NCBI GenBank assembly: GCA_964511535.1
Contig: CAZEFW010000067.1
Location: 1-44,393 of the forward strand
Length of the DNA stretch: 44,393 nucleotides
Direction of reading: 5' to 3'
Source of the DNA: CAZCFB01 sp964511535
GTDB lineage: Bacteria; Myxococcota_A; Polyangia; GCA-2747355; CAZCFB01
In this document: positions 8,182 to 19,100 of the stretch, one piece after another
Layout of the letters: every line of letters starts with the position of its first letter
Numbering within the stretch: position 1 is the first letter of the stretch
Made by a program: the position numbers and the translations under genes
Notes under the pieces: model-generated
The model's database searches: none
What the model saw: the letters and a program-made list of their open reading frames with translations, nothing else
Told to the model about the DNA's origin: nothing

Positions 8182-10284
8182 TCACGGCCCCGGCTTCACG
8201 CGCCACACCGAGGCCGTTCCCTCGGCGAACACACGCTCGAAGCGTCCCGGCGCCCCGGCGAGCAGGCGCGGCAGATGCCCGAAGCGCCCCTGCTGGGCCA
8301 CGCGAGAGATGTAGAGGTACCCGGCGCCGGTCTGCCGGGCCATGCGCCACACCCGCTCTGCATCCATGGACGAATACATCGCCTGGACATGTCGCAGCCG
8401 CGCGTCCCTGTCCGGGGTCTCGCTCCGCCTGGAGACCCAGATGCGCCGCCCGGCGAACACCGGGATCCACAGGTCCTGCCCGCCCTGGGTGTAGTAAGGG
8501 GCCGGCCACTGAACCAGGAGCGCCTCTCGCCCCGTGTTGCTCCGGACCCATTCCAGGGCGCGGACGTCGCCGGCCGGGACGGCGATCACGCGCACCGTCT
8601 GCTTCGAGAAATCCCACAGCAGCGGTGAATGCCAGCGGATGTCGTACAGCAGGGTCGGCAGGCCGGGGAGGCAGAGCAGCAGCCCCGCCGCAACGACCCC
8701 CCTGAGGCGCCCCGCGCCCGGCCGCCCGGCAGCGTCCAGGGCAGCCGCGGCGCCCAGGACCAGGCCCACCACCATGATGAAGCTCACCTTCAGCTGCACG
8801 TCCACCCGGAAGCGGGAGGCGAAGAGCGCCTCGGCCAGCAACACGCCGGCCACTCCCGCGCATGTGACGAGGCCCGCCGCTCGACGGGCCGGGCCGACCA
8901 GCTCGGCGCGCCGCAGGGCCAGCACGGCCCCCAGCGTCCCGAGCACCGCCAGGGCGGGCCCGGCGGTGAACAGCAGCTGGGGCAAGGCCCACGCCAGCCG
9001 AACGAGCAAGGCGGACCCCGCTGCCGCGGCGCCGGAGCCCACCTGATGGTCCACGGTCCCCTGGTCCAGCATGCCCGCGAAGTAGATCAGCCCGGCCGCC
9101 GCCGCCGCCCCCGCCGCCGCGTGCCAGGGAAGCGGCCGCTCCCGGCGGATCCAGCTCCACGCCTCCATCACCAGCAGCATCGCCACCCAGCCGCCGCCCA
9201 GCATCATGCTGGTCCCGGGGCCCGCGGCCATCAGCGCCAGCAGCCCCACGGGGGCGCGCCTGTCCCGCCTCGATTTGAAATGCAGCGCCAGCGCCGCGCA
9301 CAAAAACGCCAGCGACAGCTGGTGCTGCGGCACGTAGAGGCACAGCCGATAGAGCGTGCTGCCAGCCACGTGGTACGGGATGCCCAACGCCTGGCTCAGA
9401 TCGTAGCCCTCGAGGTTCACCCCCTGGCTCAGCGCGCCCCAGCTGTGCCCCGGGTGCAGCAGCTTGACCGCGATGCCGTCCATGGACAGCCCCGCCACCC
9501 CCAGCGACACCGCCGCGCCCGCGGCCCACGGCCGGACCTGGAGGCGCGCGCACGCCCCGTACAGGGCGGTGATCAGCAGCAGCGTGCCGAAGATCCCGGA
9601 GGTGAGCACCACCTCGCCGGCGTGGGCGGCCTCGCCGAGCATGGCCATGGCCGTGGCGGGGATCAGATAGGAGAGCCAGTAGTAGCGCAGCGGCCCGTCG
9701 CCGCCCCAGATGTCCACCGGCGGCAGCTGGCCGTGGAGCACGGCCTGGGTCTGGGCCATGTGCTTGAACAGGTCGGCGCAGAAAAAGGGCGAATAGACCC
9801 GATGCCCCGAGACCTCCAGCCCGAAGCTCACCAGCGGCAGCGCGATGATGGCCAGGGTGAACACCAGGGGCAGGTGCAGCGGCCACCCCTCGCCGTCGAC
9901 GGGCGCGGCCGGCTCGCGCTCACCGCCGGCGGGACGCCGCCGAGCCAGCCAGGCCGCCGCAGACAGGGTCGCCGGCACGCCGAGGCCCAGGGGCAACCCC
10001 CACCAGCCGAGCAGCGAGCCCGCGGCCGCGGTGGTCACCAGGCTCGCCGCCACCCCGGCCAGCAGCCCCACGGCCACCCGCACCTGGGACACCGGCCGCC
10101 CGGGGCCCAGCCAGATCACCCCCGGCAGCCCGAGCCAGCCCCAGGCGCACAGGGTGACGATGAAGGAGAGCGGCCCGCCCACGGCCTGGGCGAGCCCGAA
10201 GGCCACGAGCAGGGTCAGAGCCGCCGGGACCAGCCGGGCGGCCGCGCTGCTGTCCACGGCCTTGCCCTGGTCCCGGTCACCCAT
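8182..10284 (-). CDS. large polytopic membrane protein, GT-C glycosyltransferase-like
   Basis: A 700-residue protein with a dozen or so hydrophobic segments spread over the first two thirds and a soluble C-terminal domain of about 150 residues. After the first helices comes an extracytoplasmic loop with CADLFKHMAQTQ and then WGGDGPLRYYWLSY; an acidic residue in the first periplasmic loop followed by an aromatic helix is the usual layout of GT-C enzymes that use polyprenyl-linked sugars. I cannot place it in a named family with certainty. It starts only ten bases after the stop of the tyrosine phenol-lyase fusion on the same strand and is followed by a methyltransferase. The soluble tail (GREALLVQWPAPYYTQ) resembles the end domain of such transferases. 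Alternative: a transporter of unknown function. Confidence 0.6.
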   Translation of the reverse strand: MGDRDQGKAVDSSAAARLVPAALTLLVAFGLAQAVGGPLSFIVTLCAWGWLGLPGVIWLGPGRPVSQVRVAVGLLAGVAASLVTTAAAGSLLGWWGLPLGLGVPATLSAAAWLARRRPAGGEREPAAPVDGEGWPLHLPLVFTLAIIALPLVSFGLEVSGHRVYSPFFCADLFKHMAQTQAVLHGQLPPVDIWGGDGPLRYYWLSYLIPATAMAMLGEAAHAGEVVLTSGIFGTLLLITALYGACARLQVRPWAAGAAVSLGVAGLSMDGIAVKLLHPGHSWGALSQGVNLEGYDLSQALGIPYHVAGSTLYRLCLYVPQHQLSLAFLCAALALHFKSRRDRRAPVGLLALMAAGPGTSMMLGGGWVAMLLVMEAWSWIRRERPLPWHAAAGAAAAAGLIYFAGMLDQGTVDHQVGSGAAAAGSALLVRLAWALPQLLFTAGPALAVLGTLGAVLALRRAELVGPARRAAGLVTCAGVAGVLLAEALFASRFRVDVQLKVSFIMVVGLVLGAAAALDAAGRPGAGRLRGVVAAGLLLCLPGLPTLLYDIRWHSPLLWDFSKQTVRVIAVPAGDVRALEWVRSNTGREALLVQWPAPYYTQGGQDLWIPVFAGRRIWVSRRSETPDRDARLRHVQAMYSSMDAERVWRMARQTGAGYLYISRVAQQGRFGHLPRLLAGAPGRFERVFAEGTASVWRVKPGP

Positions 10285-10294
10285 GGGATGAATC

Positions 10295-12961
10295 TTACTC
10301 CATTACCTCGAAGCGCCCCTGGAAGAAGCGCAGCCGCTCCGGCTCGTAGACGAACCGCAGCCCCTTGATCTCCTGGCGCCGCTGGTACAGCCGGATGATC
10401 CCCTCGGCCACGGCGTGCATGTGGTCGTTGGTGTACACCCGCCGCGGGATGGTCAGGCGCACCAGCTCCAGGGCGGGGCGGTAGTTCTCGCCCGTCTCCG
10501 GATCCCGGCCCTTGGACACGTTGCCGCGCTCCATGGCCCGCACCCCGGTCTCCACGTACAGCTCCGCCGCCAGGCGCTGGGCGGGGAACTGGTCCTGGTC
10601 CAGGTGGTCCAGGAAGCTCCGCGCGTCCAGGAAGATGGCGTGGCTCCCGGGCGGCTGCACGATCTTGAGCCCCGCGTCCATCAGCAGCTGACCCAGCATG
10701 CGCGTCTGCTCGATGCGGGAGTGGATGTAGCGGTCCTCCACCATCTCCTGCACGCCCTTGGCCATGGCCGCGAGGTCCGCCGTGGCCAGGCCACCGTCGG
10801 TGGTGGCGCCCTCGTAGACCCGCAGCACCTCCTCGGCCTGCCGGGCCCACTCGGCGTTGTCGCGGAAGGCGAGGCAGCCGCCGATGTTGATCAGGTAGTC
10901 CTTCTTGCCGCTGACGGTGCAGCCGTCGCCGTAGAGCATCATCTCGCGCAGGATGTCGCTGATGCTGGTGTCGGCGTAGCGCTCGTCGCGCTGCTGGATC
11001 ATGTAGGCGTTCTCCACCGATCGGGTCGAGTCGAAGAACACCGGGATCTTGCGCGCGCTGCAGTAGGCGTACACCTCCTTCATGTTGTCCATGCTCACCG
11101 GCTGGCCGCCGGCCATGTTCACCGAGTGCTCGAAGGAGATGTAGGCGATCTTGTCGGCGCCGTGCTCGTCCACCAGCGCCTGGAGCTTGGCCATGTCGAT
11201 GTTCCCCTTCCACGGGAACTCGCTGGCCGGGTCGTGGGCCTCGTCCACGATAATGTCGCGGAACACACCGCCCGCCATCTCCTGGTGCAGCTTGGTGGTG
11301 GTGAAGTACATGTTGCCCGGCACCAGCTGCCCCTCGCCGATCATGGTGCTGCTCAGGATATGTTCGGCGGCCCGGCCCTGGTGGGTGGGGATGATGTACT
11401 TGTAGCCGTACGCCTCCTGCAGCGACGCCACGAACTCGTGGTACGCGTCGCTGGTGGCGGGCGTGGCCAGGGCGCCGTCGTAGGCCGCCCACTGGTCCGT
11501 GCTCATGGCGGACGTGCCCGAGTCGGTCAGCAGGTCGATGGTGACGTCGGCCGACCGCAGCAGGAAGGTGTTGTACCCCGCCGCGCGGATGGCCTTCTCC
11601 CGCTTCTCCCGGCTCAGGTTCCCCACGCGCTCGAAGGTGTGGATCGTGTAGGGGAAGCAGTCGAAGGCGTGGTTGTCCAGGTCGGCGTAGATGGAGCGGA
11701 AGCGCAGCTGGTCCTGCCACTCGCCGCCCCTGTCCAGGTCGAGCCCGGCCACCCGATCCCGCTGGCCGTACAGCGCGATGATGGCGTCCGCCACCTGGTC
11801 GAGCTGCTCGTTGGTCATGGCCAGGCGCGGGATCTGCACCGGCAGGAAGGTGTCGCGGCTGGCCAGCCCGGTGGCCACGGCGCGCACGCCGGAGGTCTGG
11901 TACAGCGCCGCCGACAGCGCGTGCTGGGCGTGCTGCTCCAGGTGGGGCACGAACTCTTTGGCCTTGATGTAGGCGCCGTCGCAGCCCCGCTCCAGGGGTA
12001 CGCCCGCGTCGCGCAGGCGCTTGCTGAAGCGCTCGGTCTGGTGCATCACCCACTCCACCTCGTCCTCGTTGCACATCTCGCCGATGCCCCGGGCCAGCAC
12101 CTCCATGGTGCGGCCGGCCATGCCGCCGTAGGTGTGCAGGCCCTCATAGACCACCACCTCGTTCATGAACTTTTCGTAATCGTTCGGGTTATCTGTGGTC
12201 AGGATGCCGCCGGTGTTGCACTTGGGGTCCTGGGCGCCGTCCATGACGAACACATGGGCCGTCTTGACCATGCGCCGCACCAGATCGGCGATGCTGGTGT
12301 TGGCGTAGCCGGTCTCGTGGCGCTGGATGTACCAGGCGTTCTCGATCACCCGGGAGCCGTCGAGGATCAGGCGCAGCCCGTGGCGGTCGGCCACCTCGCG
12401 AGTGGCCAGCAGGTTGGCCATGGAGAACGGGTGCTGGCCATCGGCGAACGCCTGCAGGCCCATGAAGGCCACCTTGTTGGCGGCGATCTCCTGCTCCAGC
12501 TTCTCCAGGTCCACGTTGCCCGTGAACACCTCCTCGTCATGGTCGCGGACGTCGGGCACCCCCACGTGGCGCGGGGTCAGCGCGTCCATGCGCGAGCGCG
12601 CGTTGGAGGTGATCACCGAGCCCTCGGGCACCAGGGTGGCCACCACCAGCTTGACGCTGCCGAGCACGTTATGGGTGGGACATACATAGGTATGCCCCAG
12701 CACCTCGGCCACGGTCTTCTGTAGATCCTCGAAGTTTCGCGCCCCGGCGTACGCCTCATCGCCGATGAGCTGGCCGGAGAGCTGCTCCTGGCTCACCGCG
12801 CTGGTGCCCATGGAGCACATGTCGAAGGTGATCTGCGACGGGGTGAGGTTGAAGACGTTGAATCCGGCCCCGGCCAGGTGCTTCTTGCGCGCCTCGATGG
12901 CGGGGAAGGAGACCAGGCGGACGGTCTTGATCTTGTGGGGCTCGTGAAGGGTCGTGGGCAT
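10295..12961 (-). CDS. tpl: tandem fusion of two tyrosine phenol-lyase domains
   Basis: An 888-residue protein, about twice the family's 456-471. Both halves are aromatic amino-acid beta-eliminating lyases (tyrosine phenol-lyase/tryptophanase). The C-terminal half (about 431-888) has the PLP-lysine site SGKKDYLINIGG (Lys687), Asp644 and Arg647 in FFDSTRSVENAY, Arg530 in THQGRAAE and Arg835 in VRLTIPRR. Substrate residues are of the tyrosine phenol-lyase type, not tryptophanase: Thr554 in MYFTTT, Arg812 in AMERG and Phe879 in LRFF. The N-terminal half (1-430) reads DGAQDPKCNTGG where the lysine should be and lacks the substrate arginines, but keeps GDEAYAG and VYEGLHTYGG. Expected reaction: L-tyrosine to phenol, pyruvate and ammonia, in the cytoplasm. 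A GAGAGG site precedes the ATG. Confidence 0.85.
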   Translation of the reverse strand: MPTTLHEPHKIKTVRLVSFPAIEARKKHLAGAGFNVFNLTPSQITFDMCSMGTSAVSQEQLSGQLIGDEAYAGARNFEDLQKTVAEVLGHTYVCPTHNVLGSVKLVVATLVPEGSVITSNARSRMDALTPRHVGVPDVRDHDEEVFTGNVDLEKLEQEIAANKVAFMGLQAFADGQHPFSMANLLATREVADRHGLRLILDGSRVIENAWYIQRHETGYANTSIADLVRRMVKTAHVFVMDGAQDPKCNTGGILTTDNPNDYEKFMNEVVVYEGLHTYGGMAGRTMEVLARGIGEMCNEDEVEWVMHQTERFSKRLRDAGVPLERGCDGAYIKAKEFVPHLEQHAQHALSAALYQTSGVRAVATGLASRDTFLPVQIPRLAMTNEQLDQVADAIIALYGQRDRVAGLDLDRGGEWQDQLRFRSIYADLDNHAFDCFPYTIHTFERVGNLSREKREKAIRAAGYNTFLLRSADVTIDLLTDSGTSAMSTDQWAAYDGALATPATSDAYHEFVASLQEAYGYKYIIPTHQGRAAEHILSSTMIGEGQLVPGNMYFTTTKLHQEMAGGVFRDIIVDEAHDPASEFPWKGNIDMAKLQALVDEHGADKIAYISFEHSVNMAGGQPVSMDNMKEVYAYCSARKIPVFFDSTRSVENAYMIQQRDERYADTSISDILREMMLYGDGCTVSGKKDYLINIGGCLAFRDNAEWARQAEEVLRVYEGATTDGGLATADLAAMAKGVQEMVEDRYIHSRIEQTRMLGQLLMDAGLKIVQPPGSHAIFLDARSFLDHLDQDQFPAQRLAAELYVETGVRAMERGNVSKGRDPETGENYRPALELVRLTIPRRVYTNDHMHAVAEGIIRLYQRRQEIKGLRFVYEPERLRFFQGRFEVME

Positions 12962-13198
12962 GGGTTACCTCTCTGCTGGGGATGCGTGACGGGGGCCGAT
13001 TCTGGCTCCCGGCGGCGGACCATAGCGCCTGGCCTGCGAGAGTCAAGTGCAGAGCGTCCGGGGTGAATCCGCGGGACCGATCGAGCCGCCCAATCGGCAG
13101 AAACATTTTTATTATCGATCCCCTACCGGCTGCGTCTGGCCTGAGCTACTATCCCCGGGTTCCCTTGAGACCGTGACAAAACCGAAGCAGGAGAGAGC

Positions 13199-16100
13199 AT
13201 GTCGGACGAGAAAGACCCGTTCGGGACCAACGACGAAAGTGTGGACATCGATTTCGACGATGATCTGGATGGTTGGGGTGAAGAGGACGACGAGGACGCG
13301 GTAGAGGCCCAGCCCGAAGAGCACACGGACGTGGTCATGTCTCCGGGAGATCCGGAGACCGGTGAGGCCAGCGAGCAGGACCAGGAAGATCTCCTGCTGG
13401 TGAACCCGGACGGCATGTTCTCCGGGCACAAGGGCGCCACCATGGAGTACCAGCCCCACGAGGATGGCGACGGCGCGTCCGGCGCGGAGTACGGGGCGGA
13501 CGACGACCTGACCGCCAGCGGGGACGACCCGGTGGAGGTGACGCCGCAGCCCATGGTGGTGCTCGGGCCGGACGGGACCCCGGACGACAGCGCTGAGGCG
13601 CCGGAGGCCGAGGCGTTCCTGCCCGAGGATGGCGGAGGAGGGCTGATGGACATGGCGACGTCCGAGACCCACCTGCCCCCGCCCGACACCACGGACGTGC
13701 CGGCGGTCCCCTCTCTCGACTGGGAGGTGGGCGGCGATGAAGACCAGACCGCTGGAGACGACGGCGACATGGCCGACAAGGAAGACAGCGACTTCGTCAT
13801 GAGCGGCGATGATGTCCAGGCCGTGGACGACGCGCCCACGGAGTACAGCGAGCCGGAGGAGGCCGAGGCGCTGGACGAGCCCCTGCCGGAGGAGGCCGAG
13901 GCCGCCGAGCTGCTGGGTGAGGACTACGGCGAGGACTTCGAGGATGCCTTCGCGGCGGACGAGGGGAGCGACATCCCCGAGGCCGAGCCGGTGGGCATGG
14001 ACGAGGATGCCCCGGCCGAGGCGCCCGCGGTCGAAGAAGAAGTGGACGATAGCCAGCAGCGCCTGGACCTGAGCGCCCTGGAGGCGCCGGACGAGGAGAA
14101 GCTGCCCGAGGGGCTGCTCGACTGGCTCGAGGACCTGGGTGCCTACCGCCGCGAGAGCCAGCGCCTGGCGCGGGCCGGCAAGTGGGAGACCCTGGCCGCG
14201 GTGACCACCTTCGCGCTGCACAACGCGCCGTACGCCGACCGGCTGACCCAGGTGGGGCTGGTGCAGGACCTGGCGCGCATCTACCGCGACCGCCTGTCCG
14301 ATCAGGAGCACGCCGAGGCGGCCTTCCGCCTGGTGGCGCAGGAGGAGCCTGCCAACCCCGAGGCGCTCTCCTTCTTGATCGAGCACTACAACGCGCGGAG
14401 CGAACACCGGGCGATCTACGACCTGTACATGGCGGCCGTGGAGAGCACCTGGGACCCCAACGACCGGCTCACCTGGACGCGCGAGGCGGCGGACCTGTGC
14501 CTGGACCGGCTGGAGGACGCATCCCTGGCCATCGCGGCCTGGGAGCACCTGTGGGAGCTGGGCGACGCGGTGGAGGAGGCGGCGCGCGAGCTGAGCCGGC
14601 TCTACCGGCGCACCGGCCACTGGGCCGAGCTGGCCACCTTCCTGGAGCACCAGGCTGACAGCGCCGAGGGCGCCGGGCGGCTGGTGATCCTGCGCGAGCT
14701 GGCCGAGGTGAAGCTGTCCGGCCTGCGGGATCCCGACGGCGCCAGCGGCGTGCTGGAGCAGATCGTCGAGCTGAGCCCGCAGGATGTCATCGCGACCCTG
14801 CAGCTGGCGCGGGTCTACGCGCAGCGGCAGGACTGGGACGGCATGGAGACCCTCGGTCGCGAGTCGACCCTGCACGAGGTGGCGCCCGAGGCGGCCCTCG
14901 ACCTGCAGCACCTGGTGGCCGACTCGCTGTGGCAGGCGGGCAAGCTGGACGAGTCGGTGGGGTTCTACGACCGGATCCTGGCGGTGGTGCCCGAGGACAG
15001 CATCGCCCTGGCGTGCAAGCAGGAGTACCTGACCAGGACCGAGCGCTACGACGAGCTGCTCAACCTGCTCAAGGACAAGGTGGACGCGGCGGACGACGAC
15101 GACCACCGCGCCGAGCTGCTGGCCGAGGCCGCGTCGCTGGCCGAGGAGAAGCTCGGCTCGCCCGACCAGGCGGCCAAGCTCTGGGAGCGGCGCATCACCA
15201 TCGATCCCGAGCACGAGGCCTCCTTCGCCGCCCTGGGGCGCCTGTACGAGACCCTGGGCGATCTGAGCGGCGAGGCGCGCGCGCTGGAGGGGCAGCTGGC
15301 CCTGGCCCGGGACACCAAGGGCCGCATCGAGCTGATGCGCAGCCTCGGCAAGCACTACGCCGAGCGCATGGGCGACGATGACCACGCGGAGCGGTTCTGG
15401 AAGGAGATCCTCTCCCTCAACCCGGAGGACCGGGGCGTGCGCTCGGAGCTGATCGAGCTGCACCGCCGGCGCGGGAACTTCGAGGCGCTCAACTCGGGCC
15501 TGGTGCGGCAGATCTGGCTCACCAGCGACGAGGAGCGGGCGGTGGAGCTGTGCCGCACCGCCGCCGAGAACCTGGACGACAACTTCGACGACGCTGCCCG
15601 GTCGGTGACCGCCTGGCGGCGCATCCTGGACTTCGCGCCCTTCGACCTGGGCGCGCTGACCGCGCTGAAGAAGCTGTACGCCGAGCTGGAGCGGCGCCCC
15701 GACCTGCTGGCGGTGATGGAGCAGGAGGTGCGCGCGCTGGAGCCGGGCGAGGAGCGGGTGGCGCGGGCCATGGACCTGGCCAGCCTCTGGATGGAGGCCG
15801 AGGTGCCCAAGGCGGCCACCGCCGTCTACGAGGTGGTGCTGCGCTGGGAGCCTGGCAACGGCGAGGTGCTGGACAGGCTGCTGGAGATCTACGTCGCCAA
15901 CGATCAGCTCGGCAAGGCCCTCGGCCTGCTGGAGTGGGTCGGGCTGCGGGAGGACGGTCAGGAGGACCGGATCAAGAACCTGCGGCGGGTGCTCGAGCTG
16001 CTGCCCGACGACGACCACGGCGCGCGGTTCTACCTGCTGCGCCGCATCCTGATGGTGGGCGGCAACGACGCCGAGGTGGTGCAGGAGCTGCGGGACGAGG

Positions 16101-19100
16101 CCGAGGCGGCCGAGCTGTGGGGCGAGGTGCCGGCGGTGCTGTCGCTGCTCGCCGCGCAGGAGTCTGACGCCGAGGCGCGCCTGGCGCTCCAGCGCGAGCT
16201 GGCCCGGGTCTGGGAGCAGAAACTGGAGGGGCCGGACCAGGCGTACCTCACGCTGCAGGCGGCGTTCATCTCTCCGGAGGAGAACGGCGAGACCCTCGAA
16301 GAGGCGCTGCGGCTGGCCCGGGCCACCGAGCGTCACGAGGACGTGCTCGCGCTGCTGGACCGGATGACCACGCCGGAGTTCGACCTGGAGCAGCGCAAGG
16401 CGAAGATCCGCCAGCGGGCGGAGATCTTCGAGAAGGACCTGCAGGACGGCACGCGCGCCCTGAGGGAGCGATGGCGGCTGCTGGCCCTCGACCCCGCCGA
16501 GGAGCGCGAGGAGCTGGACGAGCTGGAGCGGCTGGCCGGCGACAACGACCTGTGGGGCCCGCTGGACCACATGCTGGCCGAGATGGTCGACCGGGCGGAC
16601 AGCGACGAGGAGCGCATGGACCTGCTGGCCCGGCGCGAGCGGATCCACCGCGAGCAGCTGGACGCCAGGGACAGCGCATTTGATCTGCTGGTGCTCCAGC
16701 ACCGGCTCAGCCCCACAGACGCCGAGGTGACCCAGCGCCTGAGCGCGGACGCCGAGGCGGCCGACGCCTGGGAGTGGGTGCTGCCGCTGCTCGAGGCGCG
16801 GGCGCTGTTCCAGACCGGCGAGGAGGCGGCCCTCAGCCTGGCCGTCACCGCCGACCTGTACGACGAGAAGCTGGAGGACAAGGACCGCGCGTACCACCTG
16901 AGCGCCGCGGCCTTCATCCAGAACCCTGATGACACTGATATCGCCCCGCGGCTGGAGGAGCTGGCCGGCGAGGTGGACCGCTACGAGGGGCTGGCCGACG
17001 TGTTCCGCCTGGCCGCCGCGTTCAGCAACGAGACCGACCGAACGGTGGGGCTGCTGCAGCGCATCGCCAACATCTACGAGGAGAAGCTGGAGCAGCCGGA
17101 GCGGGCTATCGACATCCACACCCGCCTGCTCTACCTCAAGGACGACGAGGAGAAGTCGCTGGAGGTCATGATCAACTGGCACCGCGACCGGAGCGAGTGG
17201 CGCGATCTGCGCGACCGCATGCGGCAGCGGATCTCGCTGTTCGAGGGCGAGGAGGACCGCGACGAGACCATCCCGTGGCTGGTGGAGATCGCTGAGATCT
17301 CCAGCGAGAAGCTCAACGATCCGGAGGAGGCGCTGCAGGCCTACGGGGACATCATCGAGGTGGACCCGCAGCACGACGACGCACGCGCCGGGCTCGAGGG
17401 GCTGGTGCAGTCCATCTCCGAGCCGAACCTGCGGCTGCGCTGGCTCGCCATGCAGCTCAAGGGCGCCGAGGAGGACAAGAAGGCGGACCTGCGGCTGGAG
17501 ATTGCGCAGATCCAGGAGGTGGAGCTGGAGGACAGCGACGGCGCCATCGCCACCCTGCGCTCCATGGTGGGCGAGCAGGGTCCCCTGGGTAAGGGCTTCG
17601 ACGAGCTGGTGCGCATGCTGCGCCGCTCCGCCCGCTGGGAGGAGCTGGTGGAGCAGCTGCGTGACCGCGCCGCCATGCTGGAGGACGGCGAGGAGAAGGC
17701 GGCGGCTCTGGACGAGGCGCTGGGCCTGGCCCGCGAGCACCTCAGCCCCGAGGCCACCGACCTGTGGCTCACCCTGTACACGGAGATCCTGCGGGTGAAG
17801 CCGATGGAGCGGGACATCCGCACCGACCTGGCGAGGCTGCTGCGCCGCACCGGGCGGCTGGATGACCTGTGTGATCAGCTCAAGGACAACCTGGCCAACA
17901 CCATCAACCCGTCGGAGCGCATCTCCCTGCGCACGGAGTTGGCTCGCATCCTGGAGCACAGCCTCGACCGCGCCTGGGAGGCACGCCAGAGCTGGAGCGC
18001 CCTGCTGGAGGAGGTGCCCGGCGACCAGGGCGCGTCGCTGGCGCTGGCGCGCGAGGCGCTCACCCGGGACGACCTGGGCGAGTACATCCGGCTGCGCCGC
18101 CTGCAGGCCAAGCAGCTGCCCCCCGCCGAGGGGGCGCTGGTGCTGTGTCACCTGGCCGAGGTGGCTGACGAGAACGAGGTGGTCAACGACAAGATGGTGG
18201 AGCTGTACCGCGAGGCGCGGCAGCTCGATCCGAACAACGTGCCCGCCATGGAGGCGCTCAAGGGGATCGGCCGCCGGCTGAAGAACCTGCGGCCCGCGGC
18301 GGCGCTGCTGCCCGAGGAGGGCGAGCGGGAGCTGAGCCTGGAGGACCGGGCCTCGCGGCTGCGGGACCTGGGCGACGAGGCCCTCATCGAGGGCAAGGTG
18401 GACGACGCCGTGAGCTGGTACCTGCGCGCGGTGGCCACCAACCCGGACGAGGCCGCGTACTGGGACGCGCTGGCCGAGGCGCACACGCGCGCTGGCAGCC
18501 AGCAGGACGCGTTCCGCGCGCGGCGCGGCGGCTTGCAGCTGCTGGAGCGTACCGCGCCGTTGACCAGCGAGAACCTGGTGGTGGAGGCGGAGGCGCTCTA
18601 CAGCCTGGCCCGCGCGGCCAGCGCGGCCGGCATGGCCGATGACGAGGCCTACCTGGTGCGGCGCGCCTATGATCTGGCGCCGGAGTACGCGCCGGCGGCG
18701 CTCTCCATGGCCAAGGGGCTGATGAGCGAGGGCGAGACGGAGCGGGCGCTGGTGATGCTGCACTCGGTGCTCGGGCCGCAGACCTCCGAGCTGGACGAGA
18801 CGCAGCGCACCGACGCGCACTACTGCCGCGGGGCGTGCCTGCGCAAGCTGGGCCGCACCGAGGACGCGCTGAGCGACATCCGCGAGGTGCTCTCCCTGCA
18901 GCCGCTGCACCCCGAGGCGCTGGCTGCCATGGGCGAGATGCTGGCGGACAGCGGGCGCGCGGCCGCGGCCATCGAGATCCAGATCCGGGCGCTCACCACG
19001 GTGGAGGACCCGCAGGACCGGGCCGAGCTGTACTACCACCTCGGCGTGCTGTGGGAGGACGGCATGGACGTGCTCACCGAGGCGGGCGTGTGCTACGAGC

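Noticed and set aside
8108..9886. N-terminal extension of the methyltransferase
   Set aside because: The upstream frame is a shadow of the GT-C-like gene; the family begins at 8107.
10415..12724. A 769-codon open frame opposite the tyrosine phenol-lyase fusion
   Set aside because: Same shadow effect; the sense strand has two well conserved enzyme domains and the antisense product shows no family.
10295..12961. Frameshift or assembly duplication producing two lyase copies
   Set aside because: The two halves differ strongly in sequence and keep different residues, and the frame is continuous, so this is an old duplication rather than an assembly artefact.
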